64,000 bases of DNA, taken from assembly GCA_038524795.1 (NCBI GenBank), contig JBCBIJ010000006.1, positions 124,001 through 188,000 on the forward strand, given 5' to 3'. Made by a program: the position numbers and the translations under genes. This DNA is from CALBPI01 sp038524795 (GTDB lineage: Bacteria > Pseudomonadota > Gammaproteobacteria > Steroidobacterales > Woeseiaceae). Under the pieces are notes generated by a model. It saw nothing but the letters and a program-made list of their open reading frames with translations. It ran no database searches and was not told where the DNA came from. This document shows positions 45,801 through 53,626 of the stretch, one piece after another (positions within the stretch are counted from its first letter, which is position 1; each line of letters begins with the position of its first letter).

Positions 45801-46363
45801 ATGCCCGCGCTGCGTGCGGCGGCAGCGACCTTGCGTTCGTGCCCGGGGTGGCGCCAGCCATGCAGCAGAGAGACAGCAAGTGTGTCGATGCCGTCGGCCG
45901 CAAGTGCTGCGAAGGCCGCTTCGAGCGTATCCAGGTCGGGTGCCGAGAGTTCGTGACCGGCAACGTCAAGGCGTCCCTGGCAGGTCAGAATGCGCGCGAC
46001 TGGCACGCGACGCTTCTTAATGTGCAGTGCGAACAGCTCGTCGCGGCGTTGGTCACCGATTTCGAGCAGGTCGTGGAAGCCTTTGGTGACGATGAGTGCT
46101 GTGGGTGGCGCCTGCCCCTCAAGCAGTGCATTCGTGGCAACGGTGGTGCCTATACGAATGCGCTCGACACCGGCGGGTGCCGCGCTGCGCAACAAACGCG
46201 CGATGCCTTCGGCGGGCGCATCGCTGTAGCGACCGGGTTGTTCGGAGAGCAATTTGGTGGCGGCGAGCGTGCCGTCGGGACGCCGCGCGACGATGTCGGT
46301 AAAGGTACCGCCGCGATCGATCCAGAACTGCCAGCCGGGGCGCTTATCGCGGGGGCGCGTCAT
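42800..46363 (-). CDS. Fused hydantoinase A/B protein (5-oxoprolinase family)
   Basis: The 1187-residue protein joins a HyuA-type ATPase half (about 1-680) to a HyuB half (about 700-1187). HyuA marks are WIDRGGTFTDIVARR near the start and GFDMGGTSTDVCVW. HyuB marks are NSPYAGGTHLPDITLV and the end ETPGGGGYGG. The fused form is typical of ATP-dependent 5-oxoprolinase, which opens 5-oxoproline to glutamate; N-methylhydantoinase and acetone carboxylase relatives share the architecture. The ATG before RPRDKRPGWQF was chosen. It is divergent from the symporter gene with only 16 bases between start codons. Confidence 0.9.
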   Translation of the reverse strand: MTRPRDKRPGWQFWIDRGGTFTDIVARRPDGTLAATKLLSEQPGRYSDAPAEGIARLLRSAAPAGVERIRIGTTVATNALLEGQAPPTALIVTKGFHDLLEIGDQRRDELFALHIKKRRVPVARILTCQGRLDVAGHELSAPDLDTLEAAFAALAADGIDTLAVSLLHGWRHPGHERKVAAAARSAGITAVTCSHETAPTQGYLARTETTLVDAWLTPVLARYLQRFRDALADVCDCDDITFMQSNGGLVDADAIRGKDAVLSGPAGGIVGIARSAEPGERIVGFDMGGTSTDVCVWQGAFERRTDNRIGGYRLTTPMLRLETIAAGGGSVLAYRDERFVVGPDSAGADPGPAAYGKGGPATVTDANVVLGRLPVDFVPRVFGPNGDAPLSLEASRSALLALGAGSADAVSQAESFATVAVDNMAAAIRRETLQRGEDVRAFTLMAFGGAAGQLACRVADALDITRVRVHAFAGVFSALGIGLADRMTLREVAIGAQLHDAAADIERERTAVAAALEPSDLVEFDAVLQVPGADAPIAVPLDTPYAMQRAFEAAHRSRFGIEAESAPEVLVLRVRHITARADAPTVVAAEATQGAACGSATLHAQGHMLEAAVWRSSDIGGTTIEGPAIVIDAHATLVVDPGWRLTRDGDGGLHLERHATAAAQGDVDHAAWLEVFNNRFRQVAEHMGQVLERTAHSVNIRERLDFSCALFDDQGRLIANAPHMPVHLGSMGASVRHVIDARADALAPGDVIALNSPYAGGTHLPDITLVQAVPDSAGATFCYLATRAHHADVGGIAPGSMPADSRHIDEEGVLIDNLRIVQGGRFDTETLTRVLTELKHPARNVARNLADLRAQVAALSEGVRQVETMRSQFGAARVAEFMAAVHDNAAGCVRRALRGRKGGRAAIELDNGLVIRVRVTVDGDHAHVDFTGSSAQHAGNFNAPLAVTRAAVLYVLRTLVDHDIPLNDGCLAPVTLTVPEGSFLNPAAPAAVVAGNVETSQCVTNALYAALGVMAHAQGTMNNLTFGNDAVQYYETIAGGTGAGAAFDGADAVQSHMTNSRLTDTEVLEARLPVRVVTFHIRRGSGGGGTYRGGDGVVRELLMTEPVTVSILSGFRARAPVGLAGGDPGLCGRNCVVRSSGATVPLSGVASVALAAGDTIRIETPGGGGYGGAQPASAQTADSSDMA

Positions 46364-46379
46364 CGTCGGGTACCATAGC

Positions 46380-47774
46380 ATGATGACGCGCGAGACCACC
46401 GTTCTCTACACGTTGCTCGCCTACAACGTGCTGCTCATCGGGATCGGGGTCTGGGCATCGCGGCGTAATCGCGATGCGCATGATTTCCTGTTGGCCGGTG
46501 GCAAGCTCGGTGGCTGGGTGGCTGGCCTGTCGGCCAGCGCGAGTTCCTCTTCGGCCTGGACGTTGCTCGGTGTCAGCGGTGCCGCTTACGCCTGGGGCAT
46601 CTCGGCGCTTTGGTTGTTTCCGGCGACGCTGGGCGGCTTCCTCCTCAACTGGCTCGTGATTGCACCGCGACTACGTCGGCTGGCGCGCGGGGGCGGCGAG
46701 CTCACGTTGTCCGAAGTCGTGTTGCCCGCATCCCTGGGCACGGCGCGGCTGCCGCTGTTGCGCCTGTCGGCGGTGATTATCTGCTTCTGCTTTCTGTTCT
46801 ATATCGCCGCGCAGTTCGACGGTGCGGGCAAGGCCTTTGCCGCCAACTTTGGTTGGTCGCAGGAGGCCAGCGTGCTCATCGGCGCCGGCATCGTCATGCT
46901 CTACACGCTGGTCGGTGGCTTCTGGGCCGTGAGTGTTACCGATGCACTCCAGGCGCTTGCCATGATGCTCGTAGCCGTGGTGTTGCCGGTCGTCGCCGTG
47001 GCGGCCGTTTCGGCCACACCGGCGGGCTGGGACGCCGCGCTGTCAGGCTCGATCGTTCGTGATCAGCCCGGCGTGCTTGGGCTTGCGTTCGTGCTGGGAA
47101 CGCTCGGCATTGGCCTCGGATACCCAGGGCAGCCGCATGTGGTGAATCGGTTCATGGCGCTGTCCAACGAGGCGGCGCTGAGACGGGGTCGCGCGATCGC
47201 GATCGGCTGGGCGCTCGTCGTCTACACGGGCATGCTCGCACTGGGGCTCGCCGCGCGCGCGCTGTATGCGACTGTTCCCGATGGCGAGCAAGCTTTGTTC
47301 GTCGCAGCATCGGCCCTGCTGCCACCCGTCATCGGCGGTGTCGCGCTCGCAGCCGTGTTGTCGGCGATCATGTCGACCGCGGACAGTCAGTTGTTGGCTG
47401 CCGCAGCCGCCGTTGCGCACGACTGGCGCGGTGAGGACGCTTCTGCCGACGACGCGCCGCGCCTTGCCCGTGTCGTGGTCATCGCGCTGGCCAGCACGGC
47501 GACAGCCATTGCCCTATTTGTGCCCGCGGACATCTTCTCGCGTGTGCTGTTCGCCTGGCACGCGCTGGGCTCTGCCTTCGGGCCGTTGCTCGTCGCCCGT
47601 CTCTGCGATTGGCAGCTGTCGCCGTCGGCGACACTGGCTGTGCTGCTCAGTGGCTTCGGGCTGACCGTTGTCGCCAACGCGCTACCGAACACGCCCGGCG
47701 ACTGGGTTGAACGGCTCGTACCGCTGGGTGTCGCATTGAGTATCGCGGTTACGACACGGAGGCGCGCGGCATGA
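46380..47774 (+). CDS. Sodium:solute symporter family protein
   Basis: The 464-residue protein has about 12-13 transmembrane helices. It shows the SSF runs FLLAGGKLGGWVAGLSASAS and GLGYPGQPHVVNRFMAL, the latter typical of PutP-like proline and pantothenate carriers. It would bring a solute in with sodium. The divergent 5-oxoprolinase-type gene suggests oxoproline, proline or a hydantoin as substrate; this is an inference from context. Two consecutive ATG codons open the gene. The stop overlaps the first GTPase start by ATGA. Confidence 0.9.
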   Translation: MMTRETTVLYTLLAYNVLLIGIGVWASRRNRDAHDFLLAGGKLGGWVAGLSASASSSSAWTLLGVSGAAYAWGISALWLFPATLGGFLLNWLVIAPRLRRLARGGGELTLSEVVLPASLGTARLPLLRLSAVIICFCFLFYIAAQFDGAGKAFAANFGWSQEASVLIGAGIVMLYTLVGGFWAVSVTDALQALAMMLVAVVLPVVAVAAVSATPAGWDAALSGSIVRDQPGVLGLAFVLGTLGIGLGYPGQPHVVNRFMALSNEAALRRGRAIAIGWALVVYTGMLALGLAARALYATVPDGEQALFVAASALLPPVIGGVALAAVLSAIMSTADSQLLAAAAAVAHDWRGEDASADDAPRLARVVVIALASTATAIALFVPADIFSRVLFAWHALGSAFGPLLVARLCDWQLSPSATLAVLLSGFGLTVVANALPNTPGDWVERLVPLGVALSIAVTTRRRAA

Positions 47775-49273
47775 AGCTCGGTGGGGCGCTTCGTATTGCG
47801 GCTGTCGTCGCGCTCGGATTGTTGTTCCTTGTGGCGCTGTGGCTCGTGTTTGCGCTCACGGATACGGCGCTCGATCTCTGGGCGCGCTTGCTGACGGCAC
47901 CGCTAGTGTTTCGCATCGTGGCCGCCGCCGCTGTCATCGGCGTGGTGGCCCTGTTCGGTTGGTTGGGCTGTCGTGTGCTGGCACCGCGCTCGCGCGCCAA
48001 GCCTCCCGCTGAGGTGCCGGCGCTCGACGAGTCGGCGCTGCGCGAGCGGCTCGACAACGTGGTTTCGGAGGGCGTTGACGCCAGTGCCGCGGCCCAGGAG
48101 CTCACGCTACTCGACGCGCAGCGCGCCGGCAGCGAGCTGACGATTGCGCTCTACGGTGAGGTCAGTACGGGTAAGTCGTCGCTTGCCCGCGCGCTGCTGC
48201 CGGGTGCTGCGATTGAAGTCAGCCCGTTGGCCGGCAGCACGACAGAAATCGCGCGCCATCGCTGGCAGGCGCAAACGGGTGCCGAGATCACCATCGCCGA
48301 CTTGCCCGGGCTTGAAGCGGTTGGGCGTGAGCTCGATGCGTCCATGCTCGATGAAGCGCGGCGCGCGCACGCCGTGGTCTTTGTCACGGACGGCGATTTG
48401 AATCGCCAGCAGGTCGACGCGTTGCAGAAGCTCCGCGATATCGGCAAGCCGCTCATCGTGACGCTCAACAAGGCGGATCGCTACGATGCCGCAGAACGCG
48501 CGCAGTTACTTGAGCGTCTGCAGCAGCGACTGGGTGCGCCCGCAGCAGATGTTGCGCCGCCGCAGGCGCTCGTTGTCACGATAGCGGGCGGCGATGAAAC
48601 GGTTGTCAGTGGGGACGGCGTGGGCGGCGAGTCGACGCAGACGCGCGAGCGCGCCAGTGATCTCAGTCAGCTCGTGCTCGCGCTCGAGGAATTGCTTGGA
48701 GGCGACCTCGGCGCTGTCAATGCGCTACGAGAGCATGCCTTGCTCACGCTGGCCGCTGAAAAGCTGGCGCGCGCCGAAGCCGATTACCGGACACAGCGCG
48801 CGGAGCAGATCGTGCGCGGGGCCACGCGTCGCGCCGTGTTGGGCGCACTGGCTGCCGTGACGCCCGGCACCGACATTGTGATTCAGGGTTACATCGGCAC
48901 CCAGATGACCAAGGATCTGTGTCGCCTGTACGGCCAGCAGGCGCGTGACATTGAGGTTGAACAGTTCCTGGATTTGAGCCAAAGCCGTGTGGGCAAAGCG
49001 CTGCCTGTTGCGTTGGCCATTGCCGGTAATGGGCTCAAGGCCTTCCCGGGCGTCGGTACGATCGCCGGTGGGCTTGTGCACAGTGTGGCCTATGGCTTGA
49101 TCTTCGATGCCGTGGGCCGAGGTCTTTCGGCCTCGCTCGAGCGCGAGGGCGCATTCTCTGCCAAGGCCGCCGCCGCGGCCGTTGAAGAGGGACTCGATGA
49201 GTATCTGGAACAGGGTGTCCGCCGTGTGGCGCGGCTGGCGCTCGACCAAGCCGACCGACGCGACGACCGCTGA
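47771..49273 (+). CDS. Membrane-anchored dynamin-like GTPase with DUF697-type C-terminus
   Basis: The 500-residue protein has two N-terminal membrane helices (about 8-30 and 46-66), then a GTPase domain: P-loop GEVSTGKSS (129-137), switch motif DLPG and specificity motif NKAD. The C-terminal part (about 345-470) resembles DUF697/YcjF-like regions (VTPGTDIVIQGYIGTQMTKD) with hydrophobic stretches that could insert in the membrane. Bacterial proteins of this kind are thought to act on membranes or cell shape. It is coupled to the symporter gene, and a second GTPase begins inside its 3' end. Confidence 0.83.
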   Translation: MKLGGALRIAAVVALGLLFLVALWLVFALTDTALDLWARLLTAPLVFRIVAAAAVIGVVALFGWLGCRVLAPRSRAKPPAEVPALDESALRERLDNVVSEGVDASAAAQELTLLDAQRAGSELTIALYGEVSTGKSSLARALLPGAAIEVSPLAGSTTEIARHRWQAQTGAEITIADLPGLEAVGRELDASMLDEARRAHAVVFVTDGDLNRQQVDALQKLRDIGKPLIVTLNKADRYDAAERAQLLERLQQRLGAPAADVAPPQALVVTIAGGDETVVSGDGVGGESTQTRERASDLSQLVLALEELLGGDLGAVNALREHALLTLAAEKLARAEADYRTQRAEQIVRGATRRAVLGALAAVTPGTDIVIQGYIGTQMTKDLCRLYGQQARDIEVEQFLDLSQSRVGKALPVALAIAGNGLKAFPGVGTIAGGLVHSVAYGLIFDAVGRGLSASLEREGAFSAKAAAAAVEEGLDEYLEQGVRRVARLALDQADRRDDR

Positions 49274-50570
49274 GCCCGGCGACAGCGGGGCGCACAACCT
49301 GGCGCTCGCGCGTGAGTCGCTGACGGAGCTGCTCGACGACGAGCGGCTACCGGCGCCGCTGCGCGCGGCGCTGGCCGACGACTACGCGCAAGTGCGCGCC
49401 ATGCTCGACAAGCTTGAGCAGGGCCACCTGCACATCGCGGCGTTCGGCCGTGTGAGCACAGGCAAGTCTTCGTTGCTCAACGCGCTTGTAGGTGAGGATG
49501 TCTTTAGCGTCAGCGCCCTGCACGGCGAAACCCGAGCAACGGCCATGGCCGCACTCGACGAACGCCCGGCCGGCGGCTTGTTTGTTATCGACACGCCGGG
49601 CATCGACGAAGCCGATGGCGAGTCGCGCGAGCAGATGGCAGAGGAAGTGGCGCGCCGCGCCGACATCATCCTGTTCTGCGTCGACAGCGATCTCACGGAC
49701 AGCGAGTTTCGTGCGCTCGAGATGCTTGGAAAGCTCGGCCCGCCGTTGCTGCTCGTACTCAACAAGGCAGATCGGTACACCGACGCCGAGCGCGACTTGT
49801 TGCTCGAAGCGCTGGCCCAACACACCGAAGGCCTGTTGCCCGACGACCGCATCATCGCGATTGCGGCCAACCCGTCACCGGTCACAGTGGTGGCCCGGGA
49901 CGCGGACGGCAATGAGACCACGACGACGCGTGAGCGCGCGCCAGACCTGGGCGATCTGCGCGAGCGGCTCTGGCGCATCGCCGAGCAGGAAGGCAAGACG
50001 CTGGCGGCGCTCAATGCGTCGTTGTTCGCGGCCGACCTGTCCGACAAGGTGGGGCAGCGCCTGCTCGAGGCGCGCGGTCAGATTGCCGACGAGCTCGTGC
50101 GAACCTATTGCATCGCGAAAGGCGTGGCTGTCGCCGTAAACCCGTTGCCGGTTGCCGATCTCTTCGCAGCCGCCGCCATCGATGTCGGCATGGTCGTGCA
50201 CCTGTCGCGCGTGTTCGCGTTGCCGCTCTCGCGCAATGAGGCCGGGCAGCTCGTGCGCGTGATCAGCACCGAAGCGTTGGCGCTCATGGGCACGGTCTGG
50301 GCCGTGCACTTCGTGTCGAGTGCGCTCAAAGTCGGCACGGCGGGCTTGTCGACGCTCGTGACGGCGGGCGCGCAGGGTGCGGTGGCCTATTACGGCACCT
50401 ACGTTGTGGGGCAAGTCGCGCGCAATTACCTGGCAGCCGGTTGCTCCTGGGGCGAGGCCGGCCCGAAGCAGGTCGTGCGGGATATTCTCGACGGGCTCGA
50501 CCGCGACTCTATACTGCAAAGCGCGCGCGACGACATTCGCGCGCGGTTGCGTGGGGTCGGCCAGCAATGA
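49197..50570 (+). CDS. Second dynamin-like GTPase, no N-terminal anchor
   Basis: The 457-residue protein has a soluble helical N-terminus, the P-loop GRVSTGKSSLLNAL (84-97), DTPGIDEADGE, and NKAD. The C-terminal hydrophobic region (LMGTVWAVHFVSSALKVGTA) probably touches the membrane. It is related to the upstream GTPase but lacks the two anchor helices. The ATG with GAAGAGGG upstream places the start 77 bases inside the preceding gene. Tandem pairs of this kind recall bacterial dynamin pairs in which the partners form hetero-oligomers. The stop overlaps the alkyltransferase-like gene. Confidence 0.83.
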   Translation: MSIWNRVSAVWRGWRSTKPTDATTAEPGDSGAHNLALARESLTELLDDERLPAPLRAALADDYAQVRAMLDKLEQGHLHIAAFGRVSTGKSSLLNALVGEDVFSVSALHGETRATAMAALDERPAGGLFVIDTPGIDEADGESREQMAEEVARRADIILFCVDSDLTDSEFRALEMLGKLGPPLLLVLNKADRYTDAERDLLLEALAQHTEGLLPDDRIIAIAANPSPVTVVARDADGNETTTTRERAPDLGDLRERLWRIAEQEGKTLAALNASLFAADLSDKVGQRLLEARGQIADELVRTYCIAKGVAVAVNPLPVADLFAAAAIDVGMVVHLSRVFALPLSRNEAGQLVRVISTEALALMGTVWAVHFVSSALKVGTAGLSTLVTAGAQGAVAYYGTYVVGQVARNYLAAGCSWGEAGPKQVVRDILDGLDRDSILQSARDDIRARLRGVGQQ

Positions 50571-50920
50571 CACCGGAACGCGCGCAACGCGAGCAGAGCA
50601 TCCGCGACGCCGTGCGCCAGATTCCCGCGGGTCGTGTGGCGAGCTACGGCGACGTGGCGAAGCTCGCCGGGCTGCCGCGCGGCGCGCGCGAAGTCGGGCG
50701 CGTGTTGCGCGAGCTGCCAGATGGTAGTGATGTGCCCTGGCACCGCGTGGTCAATTCAAAGGGCGATATCCGCCTGGCGCTGGACTCTCCGGCAGGGCGC
50801 GAGCAACGCGACCGCCTGCGCGCCGAGGGGGTCGTCGTCAACCGCGGCCGCATCGCGATGGCGACCTACGCCTGGCGCGTCGATGCGGATCTGCTCGTGT
50901 GGGGCATGCCGCCGCGTTGA
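50567..50920 (+). CDS. atl: Alkyltransferase-like DNA-binding protein
   Basis: The 117-residue protein has the DNA-binding fold of O6-alkylguanine-DNA alkyltransferase (IPAGRVASYGDVAKLAGLP), but the active-site PCHR is replaced by VPWHRVV with Trp58. That is the hallmark of ATL proteins, which cannot repair but flag O6-alkylguanine for nucleotide excision repair. A true alkyltransferase is encoded elsewhere in the window near 22.1-23.0 kb. The ATG overlaps the GTPase stop (ATGA). Confidence 0.93.
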   Translation: MTPERAQREQSIRDAVRQIPAGRVASYGDVAKLAGLPRGAREVGRVLRELPDGSDVPWHRVVNSKGDIRLALDSPAGREQRDRLRAEGVVVNRGRIAMATYAWRVDADLLVWGMPPR

Positions 50921-50979
50921 CGCCCGCAATCTCGCCGGGGCACGATGCGGCATCTACGCGTTACGGAGCTGCAGCACGC

Positions 50980-51480
50980 ATGTCCATTGATCACGTCGTG
51001 TTTTCGCACGGCCTCGAGTCGGGTCCCTGGGGCACCAAGATCCAGGCCATGGCTGAAGTCGCGCGTGCGGCCGGCGCCAGTGTTGAGTCCATCGACTACC
51101 AGGGCATGCGCGAACCGCAACCGCGCGTCGACAAACTCGTGGCCGCGTTGTCGAGTCTCGAGGGCCGTGTGGTGCTCGTGGGTTCCAGCATGGGAGGCCA
51201 CGTCGCCACGGCTGCAGCACAGCACGTCACACCGGCTGGTGTGTTTGTGCTCGCGCCCGCGTTTTACATGGAAGGCTTTGACGCCCTCACGCCGCCCGCA
51301 CCCGACTGCCCGATGGAAATCGTGCACGGTTGGCACGACGACGTGGTGCCTGTCGACAACAGCATCCGTTTTGCACGGGAGCATGTGGTGGCGCTGCATC
51401 TCGTCGATTCCGACCACCGCCTGGGTACGGCACTGCCCGTGATCAACGAATTGTTGGGCGCGTTTCTCGCGCGTCTGTGA
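50980..51480 (+). CDS. Small alpha/beta-hydrolase (esterase-like)
   Basis: The 166-residue protein has a compact hydrolase fold: VVFSHGLESGPWGTK at the start, nucleophile elbow GSSMGG (Ser about 73), acid in HGWHDDVVPV and histidine in DSDHRL. It resembles YqiA/UPF0227-type and related minimal esterases. The substrate is unknown. I start at the ATG giving MSIDHVVFSHG; the reading frame upstream has no conserved look. Confidence 0.82.
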   Translation: MSIDHVVFSHGLESGPWGTKIQAMAEVARAAGASVESIDYQGMREPQPRVDKLVAALSSLEGRVVLVGSSMGGHVATAAAQHVTPAGVFVLAPAFYMEGFDALTPPAPDCPMEIVHGWHDDVVPVDNSIRFAREHVVALHLVDSDHRLGTALPVINELLGAFLARL

Positions 51481-51499
51481 CCCCTGAGGGAGACTTGAT

Positions 51500-51757
51500 A
51501 TGCGCCATTCCCGTCTTGCCGCGCTCGCTGCGGTCTTGATGCTTGCCGCCGGTTGCGGTGGTGAGTCCGAAGTCATCATCAACGATGAGGACGCAACGGC
51601 CAGCGACCAGAGCGATACGCCCATCGCCGATGAACTCAAGGCGCCGATGGACAAGGCTGCGGCCGTCGAGGACCTGGCCAAATCGCGCAAGGAAGAGATG
51701 GACAAGCGTCTTGCCGAAATGGAGGGTGAGACCGATGACGACGACGACAATCCCTGA
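51500..51757 (+). CDS. Small acidic lipoprotein
   Basis: The 85-residue product has a lipoprotein signal (LAALAAVLMLAAGCGG, Cys19). The mature part is strongly acidic, with a helical stretch (AAAVEDLAKSRKEEMDKRLA) and a poly-Asp end. A good Shine-Dalgarno (GAGGGAG) precedes the ATG. I do not recognise a family. It may bind divalent cations or associate with envelope proteins. The next gene begins directly after its stop codon. Confidence 0.78.
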   Translation: MRHSRLAALAAVLMLAAGCGGESEVIINDEDATASDQSDTPIADELKAPMDKAAAVEDLAKSRKEEMDKRLAEMEGETDDDDDNP

Positions 51758-52669
51758 ATGACGCGGCTTGCGTTCACGATCGTTGATGTCTTCACGTCGC
51801 AGCGCTTCGGTGGCAACCCGCTGGCCGTGGTGACGGGCGCCGACGGGCTCGATCCGGCGACCATGCAACGCATCGCGCGCGAGTTCAATTTCTCGGAATC
51901 GACGTTTGTCAGTGCGCCGCCAGCGGGTAGCGACACGGCGTTCACGGTGCGAATCTTCACGCCAACGCGTGAAGTGCCGTTCGCGGGTCATCCCAATGTC
52001 GGCACGGCCGCCGTGCTCGCCGAGACCGGCGTGTTCGGTGATATCGGCACAGGCATCGATGTCGTGTTCGAGGAGCGCGCGGGTCGCGTGCCGGTGCGCA
52101 TCGAGTCGCGCGACGCCGGCACCTGGTGCGAGCTCGAAGCACCTGAGGCCTTGTCGCTGGGCGCGACCTGGCCTGCGGAGCAGCTCGCCACGATACTCGG
52201 GCTGGCGCCCGACGACATCGCGACCGACGGGCATCCGCCGCAGGAGGCATCCGTCGGTCTGCCGTTTCTCATGGTCGAGTTGACCAGCGTCGAGGCATTG
52301 GCGCGCGCGAAGGTGGATACGGCGGCCATTGATGCCGCCCTCGCGGCGGGCATGAATACCGACATCCATTGCTACGTCCGCCTCGATCCCGACGGAGATC
52401 GCGATCGGCTCGACACGCGAATGTTTGCGCCCCACGACGGTGTGCCTGAAGACCCGGCGACGGGCAGTGCCAACTGCGCACTCGTGGGTCTGCTTACAGC
52501 GCTCGATTCGCGTGATGCGCTGGATGCGCGCTGGTCCATTTCACAGGGCGTTGTGATGGGGCGACCGAGCGCGCTTGAGGCGCGCACCGAGAAGCGCGGC
52601 GGTGCTGTCACGCGTGTGTGGATTGGTGGTTACAGCGTGCGCTTTGCCGAGGGCACGCTCGAGGCCTGA
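51758..52669 (+). CDS. PhzF-family isomerase/epimerase
   Basis: The 303-residue protein matches the PhzF family. Marks are VDVFTSQRFGGNPLAVV, the catalytic Glu in FNFSESTFV, FAGHPNVGTAAVL and DPATGSANCAL. PhzF enzymes have a diaminopimelate-epimerase fold and isomerise small molecules without cofactor; the founding member acts in phenazine synthesis. No other phenazine genes are near, so this is one of the many house-keeping homologues. The ATG follows the lipoprotein stop without a gap. Confidence 0.92.
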   Translation: MTRLAFTIVDVFTSQRFGGNPLAVVTGADGLDPATMQRIAREFNFSESTFVSAPPAGSDTAFTVRIFTPTREVPFAGHPNVGTAAVLAETGVFGDIGTGIDVVFEERAGRVPVRIESRDAGTWCELEAPEALSLGATWPAEQLATILGLAPDDIATDGHPPQEASVGLPFLMVELTSVEALARAKVDTAAIDAALAAGMNTDIHCYVRLDPDGDRDRLDTRMFAPHDGVPEDPATGSANCALVGLLTALDSRDALDARWSISQGVVMGRPSALEARTEKRGGAVTRVWIGGYSVRFAEGTLEA

Positions 52670-52672
52670 CGG

Positions 52673-53626
52673 CTAGAGCGTCGCGACAAGCCCGGCCAGG
52701 CCCACGAGCGCGGGTGTGTCGAGTGTGATCACGCGGGTCGGGATAGCCTCCAGGTAGTCGCGGAACCGCCCCTTGTCGACGAAGCGCTCGCGAAATCCCG
52801 ACTCGGCAAACAGCTCGATGTTGGCGAGCACGATGCCGCCACCGATGTAGACGCCGCCGTGGGCGCCGAGCGTGAGGGCGAGATCGCCGGCCACGGTACC
52901 CAGAAACAGAAAGAACTGCTCAAACGTGGCGCGCGCCTTGGCGTCGCCGTCCTTGCCGCGGCGGCTGATCTCGGCCGCCGAGAGCGCCTCGTCATGCAGG
53001 ATCTCGTGCAGCATGGCGAGCCCGGCGCCCGAGAGGACGCGTTCGGCCGAGCAGTGGCTGAAGCGTTGTCGCACCGTTTCGATGATGCGCGCTTCGTCGG
53101 TGCTGGCTGCCGCGAGGCTCCGGTGGCCGCCTTCGCCGGGCACTGCTATGTGGCGCTCCGGTGTGGGTATCAGGCTGGCCACACCGAGTCCGGTACCCGG
53201 GCCCACGAGCACGACAGGTGCGTCGGGGTCGGCCTTGCCACCGCCGATTTGTTGGTACTCATCGTCACGTAGTACAGGCGCGACGTGCGCGAGCGCTTCA
53301 AAATCGTTGATCACGATGAGCTCGCCGAGCCCCAGGCGTTCGCGCAGCCCGGCCACGGTGAAGGACCAGTCGATGTTGAGCAGGCTAATGGCGTCGCCGG
53401 TGACGGGGCCCGCGATTGCGAGCACCGCGCCCGTCGGTGTGTCGCCTGAGTAGCCGTCGAGGTAAGACCCCAGCATGTCGTCGATCTGCACGTAGGCGGT
53501 GTTCGACAGCTTGCGCAGGTCGACGAGTTGGCCGCGCCCCTGGCCGGGGTGCCAGACCGCAAGCCGGGAATTGGTGCCGCCGATGTCGGCGATGAGCCAG
53601 CGCTTCTCGGCTGTTGCCAGTTTCAT
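52673..53626 (-). CDS. glk: Glucokinase
   Basis: The 317-residue enzyme has the ATP-binding run IADIGGTNSRLAVW (12-25), a glucose-site region VINDFEALAHV and the late LGAHGGVYIGGGIV. It belongs to the bacterial glucokinase family (PF02685) rather than ROK. It would phosphorylate glucose to glucose-6-phosphate. It is last in the trehalose operon, and its start overlaps the otsA stop (ATGA). Glucose released from trehalose by the GH15 enzyme would be its natural substrate. Confidence 0.94.
   Translation of the reverse strand: MKLATAEKRWLIADIGGTNSRLAVWHPGQGRGQLVDLRKLSNTAYVQIDDMLGSYLDGYSGDTPTGAVLAIAGPVTGDAISLLNIDWSFTVAGLRERLGLGELIVINDFEALAHVAPVLRDDEYQQIGGGKADPDAPVVLVGPGTGLGVASLIPTPERHIAVPGEGGHRSLAAASTDEARIIETVRQRFSHCSAERVLSGAGLAMLHEILHDEALSAAEISRRGKDGDAKARATFEQFFLFLGTVAGDLALTLGAHGGVYIGGGIVLANIELFAESGFRERFVDKGRFRDYLEAIPTRVITLDTPALVGLAGLVATL

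Noticed and set aside
51758..52669. Phenazine biosynthesis cluster
   Set aside because: A PhzF homologue alone is not evidence. No phzA/B, D, E or G gene is near.
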